DNA of 64,000 nt from Sva-07 sp963698435. GTDB lineage: Bacteria; Actinomycetota; Acidimicrobiia; Acidimicrobiales; Ilumatobacteraceae. The notes below the pieces were generated by a model. It saw only the letters and a program-made list of their open reading frames with translations, ran no database searches and had not been told where the DNA came from. The stretch spans positions 62,001-126,000 of the forward strand of contig CAVOQV010000020.1 of the NCBI GenBank assembly GCA_963698435.1, written 5' to 3'. A program made the position numbers and the translations under genes. Positions 54,061 through 62,794 of the stretch are shown piece by piece. Each line of letters begins with the position of its first letter. Position 1 is the first letter of the stretch.

Positions 54061-56648
54061 GACGTCGCGCCCTTCTCGAGGATCTGCATCATCTCGCGGG
54101 CCACCATCGGCCCGGCGTTCTGGTTCTGGCCGGTGACGAGATTGCCGTCGACGACCCAGTGGTTCGCAAGCGGGTCCCGTCGGGCCGATTCGCTCTCGAA
54201 CACCGCACCGGCGGCCCGCAGCTCGCGCTCGGGGTGTTGCGGCGTCGATTCGATTCCCAGCTCGCGCACCTGCTTGTCGGTGACCGCCGAGATCCGACGG
54301 CCCTCCACGAGCGGTCGCCCGTCGGCGGCCGTGGCCTTCAGTAATCCGAGCGGGCCGTGGCACACCCCGCCGATGACCTTGCCGAGCGCGTTCGCCTCGG
54401 TGATCTTCTCACCGAGCGCGTCGGAGGTGCCGAGGTCGAACGCGGCGCCCCATCCACCGGCGAGGAACACGATGTCGTACGACGCGACATCGACGTTGCC
54501 GATGGCCAGGGAGTTGCCGACCTTGTCGCGGAGTTCGTCGTCGGCGAGGAACCGATCGTCCTCGGCGCTGCGGATCACGGGCTTGACGCTCTGCGGGTCG
54601 ACCGGGATCACTCCCCCGTTCGGGCTGGCGAGATCGACGAACATGCCGGCGTCGAGGAACGCGTAGTACGGCACCGTCATCTCGCTCGCGAACAGGCCCG
54701 TGGCCTTGCCGACGTCGAGGACGGCGTGGTTGGTGCACACGATCAGCGCCCGCTTGCCGAGCAACTCGAAGTCGCGGGCATCCGGATCGTCGGGGTGCAA
54801 GCCGAGCTTCTGCAGCCCTTTGCGCAGCAGCCGGGCCGGTGGCGGCACCCGTTTGGTGGCCGGGGCGCTCGGGCGACGACGCACGTAGGGCCACGGCACG
54901 TTGCGTTCCGGCACCGATCGCGCCCGCTCCTGCTTCAGCACGGTGCGGACATGATCGAACACCGCTCTGGTCGCCTCATCGTGCCAGTGGTTCACGTGCT
55001 CGATCGGATCGGCGGTGAGGTCGTAGAGTTCCCACTGGTCGGCCAGCGGTTCGGTGCGGTACTCCTCGCCGCGCAACCCGTTGGCGGCCAGATGGCGCAC
55101 CCCCGGCTCGGTCCACGTCGCCGGGTCGTCGAAGGTCCGCACGAGCTTCCAGAGGTGCCCGCCACCGCCGGGCGCGTCGGCCTCGTCGACCCGTACGACG
55201 ACGCCTTCGAAGTTGGCGCCCACGTGGGCGGGAACCTTGATCCGCAGCGGAGCCGGCGGCTTGGCCGTGCGCCCGAGCCGGCGAGCGAACCCGGACGCAC
55301 CGGTGTCACCCTCGAGCATGTTGTCCCTGGTCAGGACATACACCGGACGATCGCGGTCCGGCGCCGTCGTGCCATCGATGACGGGCATCAGGTTGCGGCC
55401 CGGCAGTGGGTGCACCTCGCTGAACTCGGCTTTCAAGACCTCAGCGGTCGCCTCTTCATCGATCCCGGCGGCGCCGAGCAGCGTCGGGACCAAGTCGACG
55501 TGCGAGGTCGGAGCGTCGTCGATCACCCTCGGCTCGGTCGCCAGCGTCCCGACGCGGACCACCTCGAAGGGGACGCGTGTCGCCTCGTCGTACAGGTTGA
55601 ACCACTTCTGGTGCAGCCCGCCGTGAGCGCCGAGCAACTCGCCGTGGTCGACCGTTCGCACGATCACCGCCTCGTCGAACGCCCCTTGCTCGTGGCCGGC
55701 GGTGATCGCCCGGCGAACCTGGTCGAGCGGCCCGTCGACCTCGGCGTGGAGCCGGTAGTAGAGGTCGCGGTACTCCTGCGCGTGGTCGCGGTACGACTTG
55801 CCGACCAGCGCCACCGGGCCGTAGCCGGTTGGGTACGACTCGCGGTAGGCGATCTGCGCCGCTGGCTTGCTGGCGAGGTCCTCCTCATCGGTGGGTGACG
55901 GCGCGATGGCCGGCGGATCGAGCGGGCCCGGCTCGATCGGCATCCCCTGGCGGATCCACGCGGGGAACAGCACGATGTCGTGCGGGTTGACGAAGCTCGC
56001 CACCAGCAGGAACGGCTTCAGCGCATCGGCATCGCCGGCGCGACGGCGCGCGTAGCGATCTTCCAACCACGCGACCACACGAGCCGCGATCAGTGGATCG
56101 CGTCGCACGCCGGCATTGGCCAACGGGGCGCCGTGCGGCTCCGGACCCACCCAGCCGGAGAACCCGTACGGCCCAAGTGGATCGGCGTCGAGGTAGCGGC
56201 GAACCGCGGCGGGATCGACCGTGCCCTCATCGTCGTTCGTCGCCAGGGTCTCTCCGGTCGCCGGGTCGGTGAGGTCGGCGTGGCTGATGTGCCACTTGCC
56301 GTCGTAGTGCGTGTCGTAGCCGGCCGCCCGGAACCAGTTGCCGAGCGTCGGCACCTCGCCTTCGGGCAACCAGCGCAACCTCGAGTCGTCGTACTGCTTG
56401 CCGAGCCCGTCGGTCTGCGTGACGCCGTGCAGGTCCGGATACTGGCCGGTGAACAGTGTGGGGCGACTCGGCACGCAGGCCAGCGACCCGGTGTAGTGCC
56501 GTTGGAACGACACACCGTGCTCGGCGAACCATTTCCGCCCGGTCAGCGTCTCGTCGCGCCACACGCCGAGATCGTCGGACTCGTACGGCGGCGTCGCCCG
56601 TTCCTGGTCGGTCATGATCACGATCACGTCGGGTCGGTTGTCGGTCAT
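54057..56648 (-). CDS. Sulfatase fused to a DJ-1/PfpI (class I glutamine amidotransferase-like) domain
   Basis: An 863-residue protein with two domains. The sulfatase domain covers residues about 1-600; the formylglycine site is C58-V59-P60-S61-R62, and MTDQERATPP and YDGKWHISH are also typical. The cysteine form needs the FGE enzyme for maturation. A linker leads to the C-terminal domain (about 640-860), which has the DJ-1/PfpI pattern: IVCTNHAVLDVGKATGLF, VFLAGGWGAAFDLG, GGVCHGPLGLLKA with nucleophile Cys, and DGNLVTGQNQNA. I know of no standard sulfatase architecture with this domain. No export signal, so it is likely cytoplasmic. It overlaps both neighbours by four bases. Confidence 0.88.
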   Translation of the reverse strand: MTDNRPDVIVIMTDQERATPPYESDDLGVWRDETLTGRKWFAEHGVSFQRHYTGSLACVPSRPTLFTGQYPDLHGVTQTDGLGKQYDDSRLRWLPEGEVPTLGNWFRAAGYDTHYDGKWHISHADLTDPATGETLATNDDEGTVDPAAVRRYLDADPLGPYGFSGWVGPEPHGAPLANAGVRRDPLIAARVVAWLEDRYARRRAGDADALKPFLLVASFVNPHDIVLFPAWIRQGMPIEPGPLDPPAIAPSPTDEEDLASKPAAQIAYRESYPTGYGPVALVGKSYRDHAQEYRDLYYRLHAEVDGPLDQVRRAITAGHEQGAFDEAVIVRTVDHGELLGAHGGLHQKWFNLYDEATRVPFEVVRVGTLATEPRVIDDAPTSHVDLVPTLLGAAGIDEEATAEVLKAEFSEVHPLPGRNLMPVIDGTTAPDRDRPVYVLTRDNMLEGDTGASGFARRLGRTAKPPAPLRIKVPAHVGANFEGVVVRVDEADAPGGGGHLWKLVRTFDDPATWTEPGVRHLAANGLRGEEYRTEPLADQWELYDLTADPIEHVNHWHDEATRAVFDHVRTVLKQERARSVPERNVPWPYVRRRPSAPATKRVPPPARLLRKGLQKLGLHPDDPDARDFELLGKRALIVCTNHAVLDVGKATGLFASEMTVPYYAFLDAGMFVDLASPNGGVIPVDPQSVKPVIRSAEDDRFLADDELRDKVGNSLAIGNVDVASYDIVFLAGGWGAAFDLGTSDALGEKITEANALGKVIGGVCHGPLGLLKATAADGRPLVEGRRISAVTDKQVRELGIESTPQHPERELRAAGAVFESESARRDPLANHWVVDGNLVTGQNQNAGPMVAREMMQILEKGATS

Positions 56649-57160
56649 GTCGGTGTCCCCTTCGATGGTTCGTTCGAACTGTCACACGGTGCCGGGTCAA
56701 CCGTGCCAGTTGCAGCGAGGTGTTCGTCGAGCCCGGCGAGCATCACGTCGGACGCCTTGGCCAGACGCCGAGCGACGAGACGGGCGATCAGTTGCTGGGG
56801 CGGCCGGGGGCCGCAGTCGACGTGTGTTGCCAGCGTGACGATGGTTCGCTCGGCGTTTCCGGGATCCACGGCGAGCCGCCACTCGTTGACGGCAGATTTC
56901 ACCACCGGCGGCAGCCCGCCGAGGTCGTAGGCGAGACGGGCCGGCGGCTCCCAGACGGTGATCCGCTCGACGAGCACCACCCGCCCGGCCTGCACCCGAC
57001 GGGCACGCCCCACCATCTCGCCGCTCTCGGACGGATCATCGAGCCAGCAGGTGTGGTCGGCGTTGTCGGCCCAGTCGGCCAAATGGTCGAAGTCGGCGAG
57101 CACGTCCCACACCCTGGTGAGATGCGCGGGAATCGTCCGGCTGCGTTCGATGATGGTCAT
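56645..57160 (-). CDS. SRPBCC (START/Bet v1-like) ligand-binding protein
   Basis: A 171-residue protein of the polyketide-cyclase/SRPBCC superfamily. The N-terminus SRTIPAHLTRVWDVLADFDHLADW and the end with SDVMLAGLDEHLAA helix fit the helix-grip fold. A hydrophobic cavity would bind a lipophilic ligand or serve as a cyclase/hydrolase. ATG 57160 overlaps the upstream gene's stop and the stop overlaps the sulfatase-DJ-1 start, both ATGA. Its position between sulfatase and dehalogenase genes hints that it binds the same hydrophobic substrate. Confidence 0.8.
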   Translation of the reverse strand: MTIIERSRTIPAHLTRVWDVLADFDHLADWADNADHTCWLDDPSESGEMVGRARRVQAGRVVLVERITVWEPPARLAYDLGGLPPVVKSAVNEWRLAVDPGNAERTIVTLATHVDCGPRPPQQLIARLVARRLAKASDVMLAGLDEHLAATGTVDPAPCDSSNEPSKGTPT

Positions 57161-58050
57161 GAGCGTGGCTCCCGGTCTCGTGCGGCTGGCATCCAGTTGG
57201 GTCCCGCGGTCGCGTCGATGCGTTGGACGAGCCGCCCGCCGACGGGCTCGATCAACTCGACGAATCGCCGCGTGGCATCCTCGCCGACGTGGCGCCATGC
57301 CGCAGTCGACAGATCGTCGAGTCGGTCCTCCAACCCTTGGCGGTACTCGATGCCGGCGCCGTTGACGACCTGCTGTTCGGCCAATCCCCGCACCTCCAGC
57401 TCGGCGAACCCCGCCTCGAGGGCAGCATCGTCTGCGCCACGACTCCGGGCCAGCCAGTCGCCGTCGTAGTTGCGCCAGGCGCCATCGAGGATCCCAGCGG
57501 CGGTACCGCTGACGTCTTCGGCGATCTGGATCGCCCAGTGCGTGTCGCCTCGCCATTCACGGAGGCAATTGACCGCCAACCAAGCCGAGAGCAACCGGTC
57601 ATCGGTCGGCCGCGGCCAGACGCGGGTCGATGCGAACAAGGCCCGACCAGCAAGCGGCATCGCATCGGCCGCGGCCCAGAGATCGTCCGCCATCGCTTCC
57701 AGGTCGTCGCAGATCTCGGGAACGTACTCGCGGAGGCCCTCGACGACGGCTGCGTCGCGGGCTGATGCCGCTGCCTCGAACGTCGTCGCCGCCCGGCATT
57801 GGTCGAGAGCGAACACGACGAAACCGGGATGGATCGAGTAGAAGGCAGCCGTCACCACGTCGTTGCCCGCGTGGCCGAGCGTCGCCCCTCGCGTGGCGAT
57901 GTAGTACCCGATCCCGTCGGGGACACCGAGCGCGGCATAGTTCGCGATCGCCCGAGGATCCCAGTAGATCCACCCGACCAGGCGGTGCGACTGCAGCGCG
58001 GCCCGTCGGCTCAGGTCCCGCCACTCGAGGTCGGGCGCCGCTTCGTCCAT
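57157..58050 (-). CDS. SCO6745-like actinobacterial protein
   Basis: A 297-residue protein that, from memory, fits the SCO6745-type family of actinobacteria, with an early FYSIHPGFVVFALDQCR-like helix and WLAVNCLREWRGDTHWAIQIAED in the middle. Helical throughout, with a conserved region around EWRGDTHW that includes possible metal ligands. Members are often next to hydrolase or mycothiol-linked genes; no reaction is established. Starts at 58050 on a TGATG overlap with the haloalkane dehalogenase. Confidence 0.7.
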   Translation of the reverse strand: MDEAAPDLEWRDLSRRAALQSHRLVGWIYWDPRAIANYAALGVPDGIGYYIATRGATLGHAGNDVVTAAFYSIHPGFVVFALDQCRAATTFEAAASARDAAVVEGLREYVPEICDDLEAMADDLWAAADAMPLAGRALFASTRVWPRPTDDRLLSAWLAVNCLREWRGDTHWAIQIAEDVSGTAAGILDGAWRNYDGDWLARSRGADDAALEAGFAELEVRGLAEQQVVNGAGIEYRQGLEDRLDDLSTAAWRHVGEDATRRFVELIEPVGGRLVQRIDATAGPNWMPAARDREPRS

Positions 58051-58955
58051 CAGGATCCGATGAAGCTGTTCAACAGTTCGGCGAGTTCGGGCCCACGGTC
58101 CTCCTGGAAGAAGTGACCGCCGCCCTCGATCGTCACGTGCGGTTGACCCTGAGCTCCCGGGACCTTGGCGAGGAACGGAGCGTCACCGCCCTTGGTGACC
58201 GGGTCGCTGTCGCTGAAGCACAGCAGGAACGGCTTGTCGAAGACGGCGAGCACGTCCCACGCGGCGACGTTGTCGGCGCTCGCCGGATCGTTGGGGCTCG
58301 TCGGCACGAGTGTGGGGAAGATGCGGGCGCCGGCCTTGTACGAGTCGTCGGGAAAGGGGGCGTCGTACCCGGCGATCACCTCGGCGGTCAGGTCGGTGGT
58401 CGTGGCGGCATTGATCAGGAATCCGATGTCGAACACCGGGGTCTCCTGCGAGAACTTCTGCCACGCCATGAATGCATCGCTGGCCGGGCCGTGGCCGGTG
58501 GGCAGGCCGGTGTTGCCGATCGCCACCCGGGCGTAGCGGTCGGGGTCGAGCGCGAGCACCCGCAGCCCGACGAGGCCGCCCCAGTCCTGACCGAAGAACG
58601 TGATGTTGCGCAGGTCGAGGTGGTCGAACACCAGCTCGCGCATCCACTCGACGTGGCGGGCGTAGGTGTAGTCGCTCTGCTCGGTCGGCTTGTCGCTTCG
58701 GCCGAAGCCGACCAGGTCGGGGACGATCACCCGATGTCCCACGGCAACCAGTGGCGGGATCATGTGCCGGTAGAGGTAGCTCCACGACGGTTCGCCGTGC
58801 AGCAGCAGCACCGGAGCGGCGTCGGATGGTCCCTCGTCGAGATAGTGCACGCGGAGCGTTCCGCCGTCCCCGTCCGCGATCTCGGCGTAGTGCGGCTCGA
58901 ACGGGTACCCCTCCAGCCCTTCGAACCGCTCATCGGGTGTTCGCAGTGTCTGCAT
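58050..58955 (-). CDS. Haloalkane dehalogenase
   Basis: A 301-residue alpha/beta-hydrolase. Nucleophile D124 lies in GQDWGG with halide-binding W125, as in the DhlA (HLD-I) group, and HGEPSW (53-58) gives the oxyanion-hole residues. Catalytic His281 is in GGGHFFQED. A VFDIGFLI lid region and DPVTKG segment precede it, consistent with a DhlA-like cap. It should hydrolyse a carbon-halogen bond to an alcohol and halide. Homologous non-halogen hydrolases exist, so substrate is inferred. AGGAGA lies upstream of ATG 58955. The 59 bp before it contain a small hairpin but no promoter-like sequence. Confidence 0.88.
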   Translation of the reverse strand: MQTLRTPDERFEGLEGYPFEPHYAEIADGDGGTLRVHYLDEGPSDAAPVLLLHGEPSWSYLYRHMIPPLVAVGHRVIVPDLVGFGRSDKPTEQSDYTYARHVEWMRELVFDHLDLRNITFFGQDWGGLVGLRVLALDPDRYARVAIGNTGLPTGHGPASDAFMAWQKFSQETPVFDIGFLINAATTTDLTAEVIAGYDAPFPDDSYKAGARIFPTLVPTSPNDPASADNVAAWDVLAVFDKPFLLCFSDSDPVTKGGDAPFLAKVPGAQGQPHVTIEGGGHFFQEDRGPELAELLNSFIGS

Positions 58956-59014
58956 GTCATGTCTCCTCGTGGAAGTGCCACACCGGGCTCGGCACGGTGT
59001 GACAGGTGCGGTGG

Positions 59015-59863
59015 TCAGGTGATGGTGATGTGGTGGAGGTCGTCGCCGACTTCGACGCGGCCGGTGAAGTGTCGGGCGGCCAGTTCGCGCCAGTCGTCAC
59101 CGCCACCGGGTGGGATCGCCGGGACGTAGTGGGTGAGCACGAGCGTGTTCATGCCCGCCCGTTCGGCGGTCTGTGCGGCCTCTTCGGGCGAGGAGTGGTA
59201 GTCGAGCGTGTCCTGGAGGCGCGGGACCGGGATGTTGGTGATGATGTCCTTGCGGATCACGGTGTGCACCAACCCATGGGCCCCCTCGCACAGCTGGTCC
59301 AACCCGGCACACGGCACGGTGTCGCCGGCGACGACAAGACCCACCCGGCCCTCACTACCGTCGTGATCGAACCGGAAGGCAATGCTCGGCTCGACCGGTC
59401 GGTGATCGGTCGAGCTCGTCGTGATCGCGACCGAGCCGACCGAGACATCGGGCGTTCCGACGCCGTCGCTCTCGACGATCTCCAGCAGCGGGCCCTCCAC
59501 GAGGTCGTGGTGATGGGCGATTCGGTAGCCGATGTCGGGGCCCAGCGAGGCGAGGATGTGGCCGACGACCTCACGGGTGCCTGGCGGACCGATGATCCGC
59601 AGCGGCGTCGGCTCGAATGTGGTGATCCACATCGAGGTGATCACGTCGTTCAGGTCGGTGATGTGGTCGCTGTGCAGGTGCGTGATGCACACCGCAGTGA
59701 GCTGGTTGACCGGCACGCCCGCCGCTGCCAGACGCATGAGGACTCCGCGCCCACAGTCGATCAGGTACTGCTCCCCACCCGCCTGGACGAGCGTCGCCGG
59801 TCCGGCACGATTCGGGTCGGCCATCGGGCTGCCGGTGCCGAGCAGCGTGACGTCGATGCTCAC
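59015..59863 (-). CDS. Metallo-beta-lactamase-fold hydrolase, RNase Z/AtsA-like
   Basis: A 282-residue protein with the RNase Z/arylsulfatase-AtsA type of MBL fold. It begins VTLLGTGSPMADPNRAGP, has zinc motif THLHSDHITD (H62, H64, D66, H67), GLVVAGDTVPC with the bridging Asp, and LTHYVPAIPP with a later His. It lacks the exosite arm of true RNase Z, so a small-molecule role such as arylsulfatase, phosphodiesterase or lactonase is more likely. GTG 59863 overlaps the sulfatase stop (GTGA). Pairing with a formylglycine sulfatase supports a sulfatase/esterase role. Confidence 0.85.
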   Translation of the reverse strand: MSIDVTLLGTGSPMADPNRAGPATLVQAGGEQYLIDCGRGVLMRLAAAGVPVNQLTAVCITHLHSDHITDLNDVITSMWITTFEPTPLRIIGPPGTREVVGHILASLGPDIGYRIAHHHDLVEGPLLEIVESDGVGTPDVSVGSVAITTSSTDHRPVEPSIAFRFDHDGSEGRVGLVVAGDTVPCAGLDQLCEGAHGLVHTVIRKDIITNIPVPRLQDTLDYHSSPEEAAQTAERAGMNTLVLTHYVPAIPPGGGDDWRELAARHFTGRVEVGDDLHHITIT

Positions 59864-62124
59864 TGGCGGCTCATCTCTGCTCGGGCGACGGCGTCGCGTG
59901 CGGCGGCATCCTCGCGCGACAGCAACTGGATCTCGAGCTCGTGCAGCGTCCCGGAGAACGGGAACGGAGCCGAGTAGCGCTGCGACACGGCCGAGCCGTG
60001 GTCCTCGCCGATGCTCGGTCCGACCGACGACATCATCGACATGAACAACCCGAGGTCGGCCGACCCCGCAGGAGCACCGTCGACGACGAGATGCATCGTG
60101 CCGGTCCGTGACGGACCACGACGGACGGCCACGGTCACCGTGACGTTGCCGGCAGGCAGCGTGACGTCGGACTCGAGGATCGTGTGGTCGTCGAATGCGT
60201 TGTAGTCGACGACCAGCCGGTCGTTCTGGACGAACACCGACACCCCGCTGTTCTCCGTGCCGGTCGCGTAGAGCACACCGTCGTCGCCTGCTGCCCTCGT
60301 CATCCGTGCGGTGAGGTCGAAGCTGCGGCCGGCGATGGCCGCCGATGCCTGCCCGGGCAGCGGTGACATCGGCGGCCGGTACACGTAGCGACGGTCGGCG
60401 GGGTGCGGCGAGTGGTCGCGGAACCTGGTGCCGAACAGCTCGAACATCCGGTCGTCGAGCGGCAACACACCGTGGCGTTCCGCTTCGTCCCACCACAGGG
60501 CCTGGAGTTCGGTGAGGCGCGCCGGCTGCGCGGCGGCGAGGTCACGACACTCCGAGAAGTCGGTGGCCAGGTGGTAGAGCTCCCAGGGTTCGGTGTCGTA
60601 GTCGGCTCCGGCGGTGTGTTTGCAGACCGCCTTCCACTCCCCCGCCACGAGGGCCCGGCTGCCGCCCATCTCGAAGTACTGCAGCTGGTTCGTGGCCGGG
60701 GTCGCAGGGTCGTCGAGCGCGGCGGCGAACGAGTGCCCGGTGACCGGCAGTTGCTCGACACCGCGGTACACCTCGTGCGGTCTCACCCCGACCAGGTCGT
60801 AGATCGTCGGAGCGATGTCGGCGACGAACGTGAACTGGTCACGCGTGGTTCCGCCAGCCTCACCAGAGATCCGTTCGGGCCAGTGGATGATCATCGGCAC
60901 GTGGACGCCACCCTCGTGGGTGTTCTGCTTGTACCACTTGAACGGTGTGTTACCGCACTGCGCCCAGCCCCACGGGTAGTTGGTATGGCTGTGCGGGCCA
61001 CCGATGTCGTCGATGCGCTCGACCGCTTCGTCGGGTGTCTCGAAGATCCCGTTGAAGAACTTCATCTCGTGCATCACGCCGAACGGGCCGCCCTCCTGCG
61101 AGGCGCCGTTGTCGGCGAGCACGACGAGCACGGTGTTGTCGAGCTGCCCCAGGCGCCGCAGGCCGTCGACCAAGCGGCCGATCTGGGCGTCGGTGTGGTC
61201 GAGGAACGCCGCGAACGCTTCTTGGAGGCGGCAGGCCAACCGCTGCTGGTTCTCCGGCAGGGTGTCCCACGCATCGACTCCCGGGTTGCGCGGCGCGAGT
61301 TCGGTGCCCTCCGGGATCACGCCGAGTTCGAGCTGACGCTCGAACCAACGCTGTCGCACGACGTCCCACCCCTCGTCGAACTTCCCCCGGTACTTCGCCA
61401 TGTACTCGGGCGGCGCCTGGTGCGGCGCGTGGGTGGCGCCGAACGCGAGGTAGGTGAAGAACGGCCGGTCGGGGCGCACACCGACGCTGTCGGAGATCAT
61501 CCGCAGCGCCTGGTCGACCAGGTCCTCCGAGAGGTGGTAGCCCTCGTCGGGTCCCGCCGGCGGCGTGATCGGGTGGTTGTCGGCGACGAGGTCGGGATGG
61601 AACTGGTCGGTCTCGCCCTCCATGAACCCGTAGAACCGGTCGAACCCGCGGCCGAGCGGCCACTGATCGAACGGGCCCGCTGCCGAACACTGCTCCATCG
61701 GGGCCAGGTGCCACTTGCCGACAGCAAAGGTGGCGTACCCGACGTCGCGCAGGACCTCGGCCATCGTGGCCGCGTGGTTGGACATGTGGCCGAGCATGTT
61801 GGGGAAACCCGTGCGGAAGTTCGACACCGCCCGCATCCCGACGGCGTGCTGCGAACGCCCCGTCAGCAGCGACGCCCGGGTAGGCGAGCACAGCGGGGTC
61901 ACGTGGAAGTTCGTGAACTGCAGCCCGCCGGCCGCGAGCGCATCGACGTTCGGCGTGTCGATGTCCGACCCGTAGCACCCGAACTGGGCGAACCCGGTGT
62001 CGTCGAGCAGTACCACCACGACGTTGGGCGCGTCGTCCCCCGGGTGCGGCGGCTCGTCGAAGAACGGTGTCGACTCGGCGACGGTGCGGCCGATGGATCC
62101 ATCGAAGCGTGATGGTCTGCTCAT
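59860..62124 (-). CDS. Arylsulfatase (formylglycine-dependent)
   Basis: A 754-residue sulfatase. VVVVLLDDTGFAQFGCYGSD provides the metal Asp pair and C79-S80-P81-T82-R83 the formylglycine site; GKWHLAPM and THEGGVHVPMIIHWPERI are also family features. No signal peptide is seen, so it may be cytoplasmic. Its last 150 residues form a beta-rich extension, including DRLVVDYNAFDDH, similar to those of PAS-like arylsulfatases. It should hydrolyse an alkyl or aryl sulfate ester. ATG 62124 overlaps the TetR stop (ATGA). It is the first enzyme gene of the operon behind the inverted repeat. Confidence 0.92.
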   Translation of the reverse strand: MSRPSRFDGSIGRTVAESTPFFDEPPHPGDDAPNVVVVLLDDTGFAQFGCYGSDIDTPNVDALAAGGLQFTNFHVTPLCSPTRASLLTGRSQHAVGMRAVSNFRTGFPNMLGHMSNHAATMAEVLRDVGYATFAVGKWHLAPMEQCSAAGPFDQWPLGRGFDRFYGFMEGETDQFHPDLVADNHPITPPAGPDEGYHLSEDLVDQALRMISDSVGVRPDRPFFTYLAFGATHAPHQAPPEYMAKYRGKFDEGWDVVRQRWFERQLELGVIPEGTELAPRNPGVDAWDTLPENQQRLACRLQEAFAAFLDHTDAQIGRLVDGLRRLGQLDNTVLVVLADNGASQEGGPFGVMHEMKFFNGIFETPDEAVERIDDIGGPHSHTNYPWGWAQCGNTPFKWYKQNTHEGGVHVPMIIHWPERISGEAGGTTRDQFTFVADIAPTIYDLVGVRPHEVYRGVEQLPVTGHSFAAALDDPATPATNQLQYFEMGGSRALVAGEWKAVCKHTAGADYDTEPWELYHLATDFSECRDLAAAQPARLTELQALWWDEAERHGVLPLDDRMFELFGTRFRDHSPHPADRRYVYRPPMSPLPGQASAAIAGRSFDLTARMTRAAGDDGVLYATGTENSGVSVFVQNDRLVVDYNAFDDHTILESDVTLPAGNVTVTVAVRRGPSRTGTMHLVVDGAPAGSADLGLFMSMMSSVGPSIGEDHGSAVSQRYSAPFPFSGTLHELEIQLLSREDAAARDAVARAEMSRQ

Positions 62125-62747
62125 GTGGGGTTCCCCTCTCGTTGCCAATCGTCGACCAGCACGGAGATGCCTCGGCTCCAGGCCCTCGAGATCTGTGAGC
62201 GTGAGCGAGCGTGTGTCTTGCGCATGACGTCCCACGACTCGAGCGAGGTCAGCGCGTCGACGACGGCGACGAGGTCGGCGACTCGGGCGGGCGCCCGACC
62301 GGCGGTCTCGACAGCGAAGGTGGCGCGCACCTGGTCGGCGAGCGCCCCGCGAGTCCGGGCTGCAGCTTCCACGAGCGGCTGGTGTTCGAGCGCCCGGAGC
62401 CGACCGACGGCCATGATCGCTCCGGCCTGCTCGTACAGATCGAGCCGGGCCCTGACGAGTCCGGCGATGCGTGCGCTCAGGTCACCCTCGACCGACGCAG
62501 AGATCAGCGGCTCGAACCTCGCGCGAAAGCGCTCGAGCGTCTGGAGCTGGAGGTCGTCGATCCCGTCGAAGTAGCGGAAGATCGACGCCACCGACACCCC
62601 TGCACGCTCGGCGATCGCATCGGCGCCCGGAGGGACCTTGCCTTCCTGGAGCAGTTCGAACATGGCATCGATGACCGCGACCCGCCCGCGCTCGCGACGC
62701 GCGCGGCGTCCATCGATCGGTGTGTCGGCCCCGTGCACGGGGCGCAC
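62121..62747 (-). CDS. TetR-family regulator of the sulfatase/dehalogenase operon
   Basis: A 208-residue regulator. The HTH region reads VAVIDAMFELLQEGKVPPGADAIAERAGVS, then VASIFRYFDGIDDLQ, the TetR DNA-binding pattern. The rest is a helical ligand-sensing domain. GTG 62747 is used, with an in-frame GTG at 62738 as an alternative. The start is 3 bp from a perfect inverted repeat (62751-62781), so it likely represses its own operon. Its stop overlaps the arylsulfatase start, and a substrate or product of these enzymes is the likely inducer. Confidence 0.88.
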   Translation of the reverse strand: MRPVHGADTPIDGRRARRERGRVAVIDAMFELLQEGKVPPGADAIAERAGVSVASIFRYFDGIDDLQLQTLERFRARFEPLISASVEGDLSARIAGLVRARLDLYEQAGAIMAVGRLRALEHQPLVEAAARTRGALADQVRATFAVETAGRAPARVADLVAVVDALTSLESWDVMRKTHARSRSQISRAWSRGISVLVDDWQREGNPT

Positions 62748-62750
62748 TCT

Positions 62751-62781
62751 AAACTATTGCGAGATGAAATCGCAATAGTTT
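62751..62781. promoter_or_regulatory. Perfect 12-bp inverted repeat, probable operator of the sulfatase operon
   Basis: Arms AAACTATTGCGA (62751-62762) and TCGCAATAGTTT (62770-62781) are exact complements with a 7-base spacer. They lie immediately before the TetR start codon and are much more AT-rich than the surroundings. On the coding strand, TAGTTT at the inner edge could be a -10 box. This is a standard TetR operator layout. Confidence 0.78.
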
Positions 62782-62794
62782 GGCGAGCTGACGA

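Noticed and set aside
58979..59001. 7-bp inverted repeat (CACACCG/CGGTGTG) as a terminator
   Set aside because: The stem is short, has no T-run and lies between operon genes that are otherwise coupled; too weak to call.
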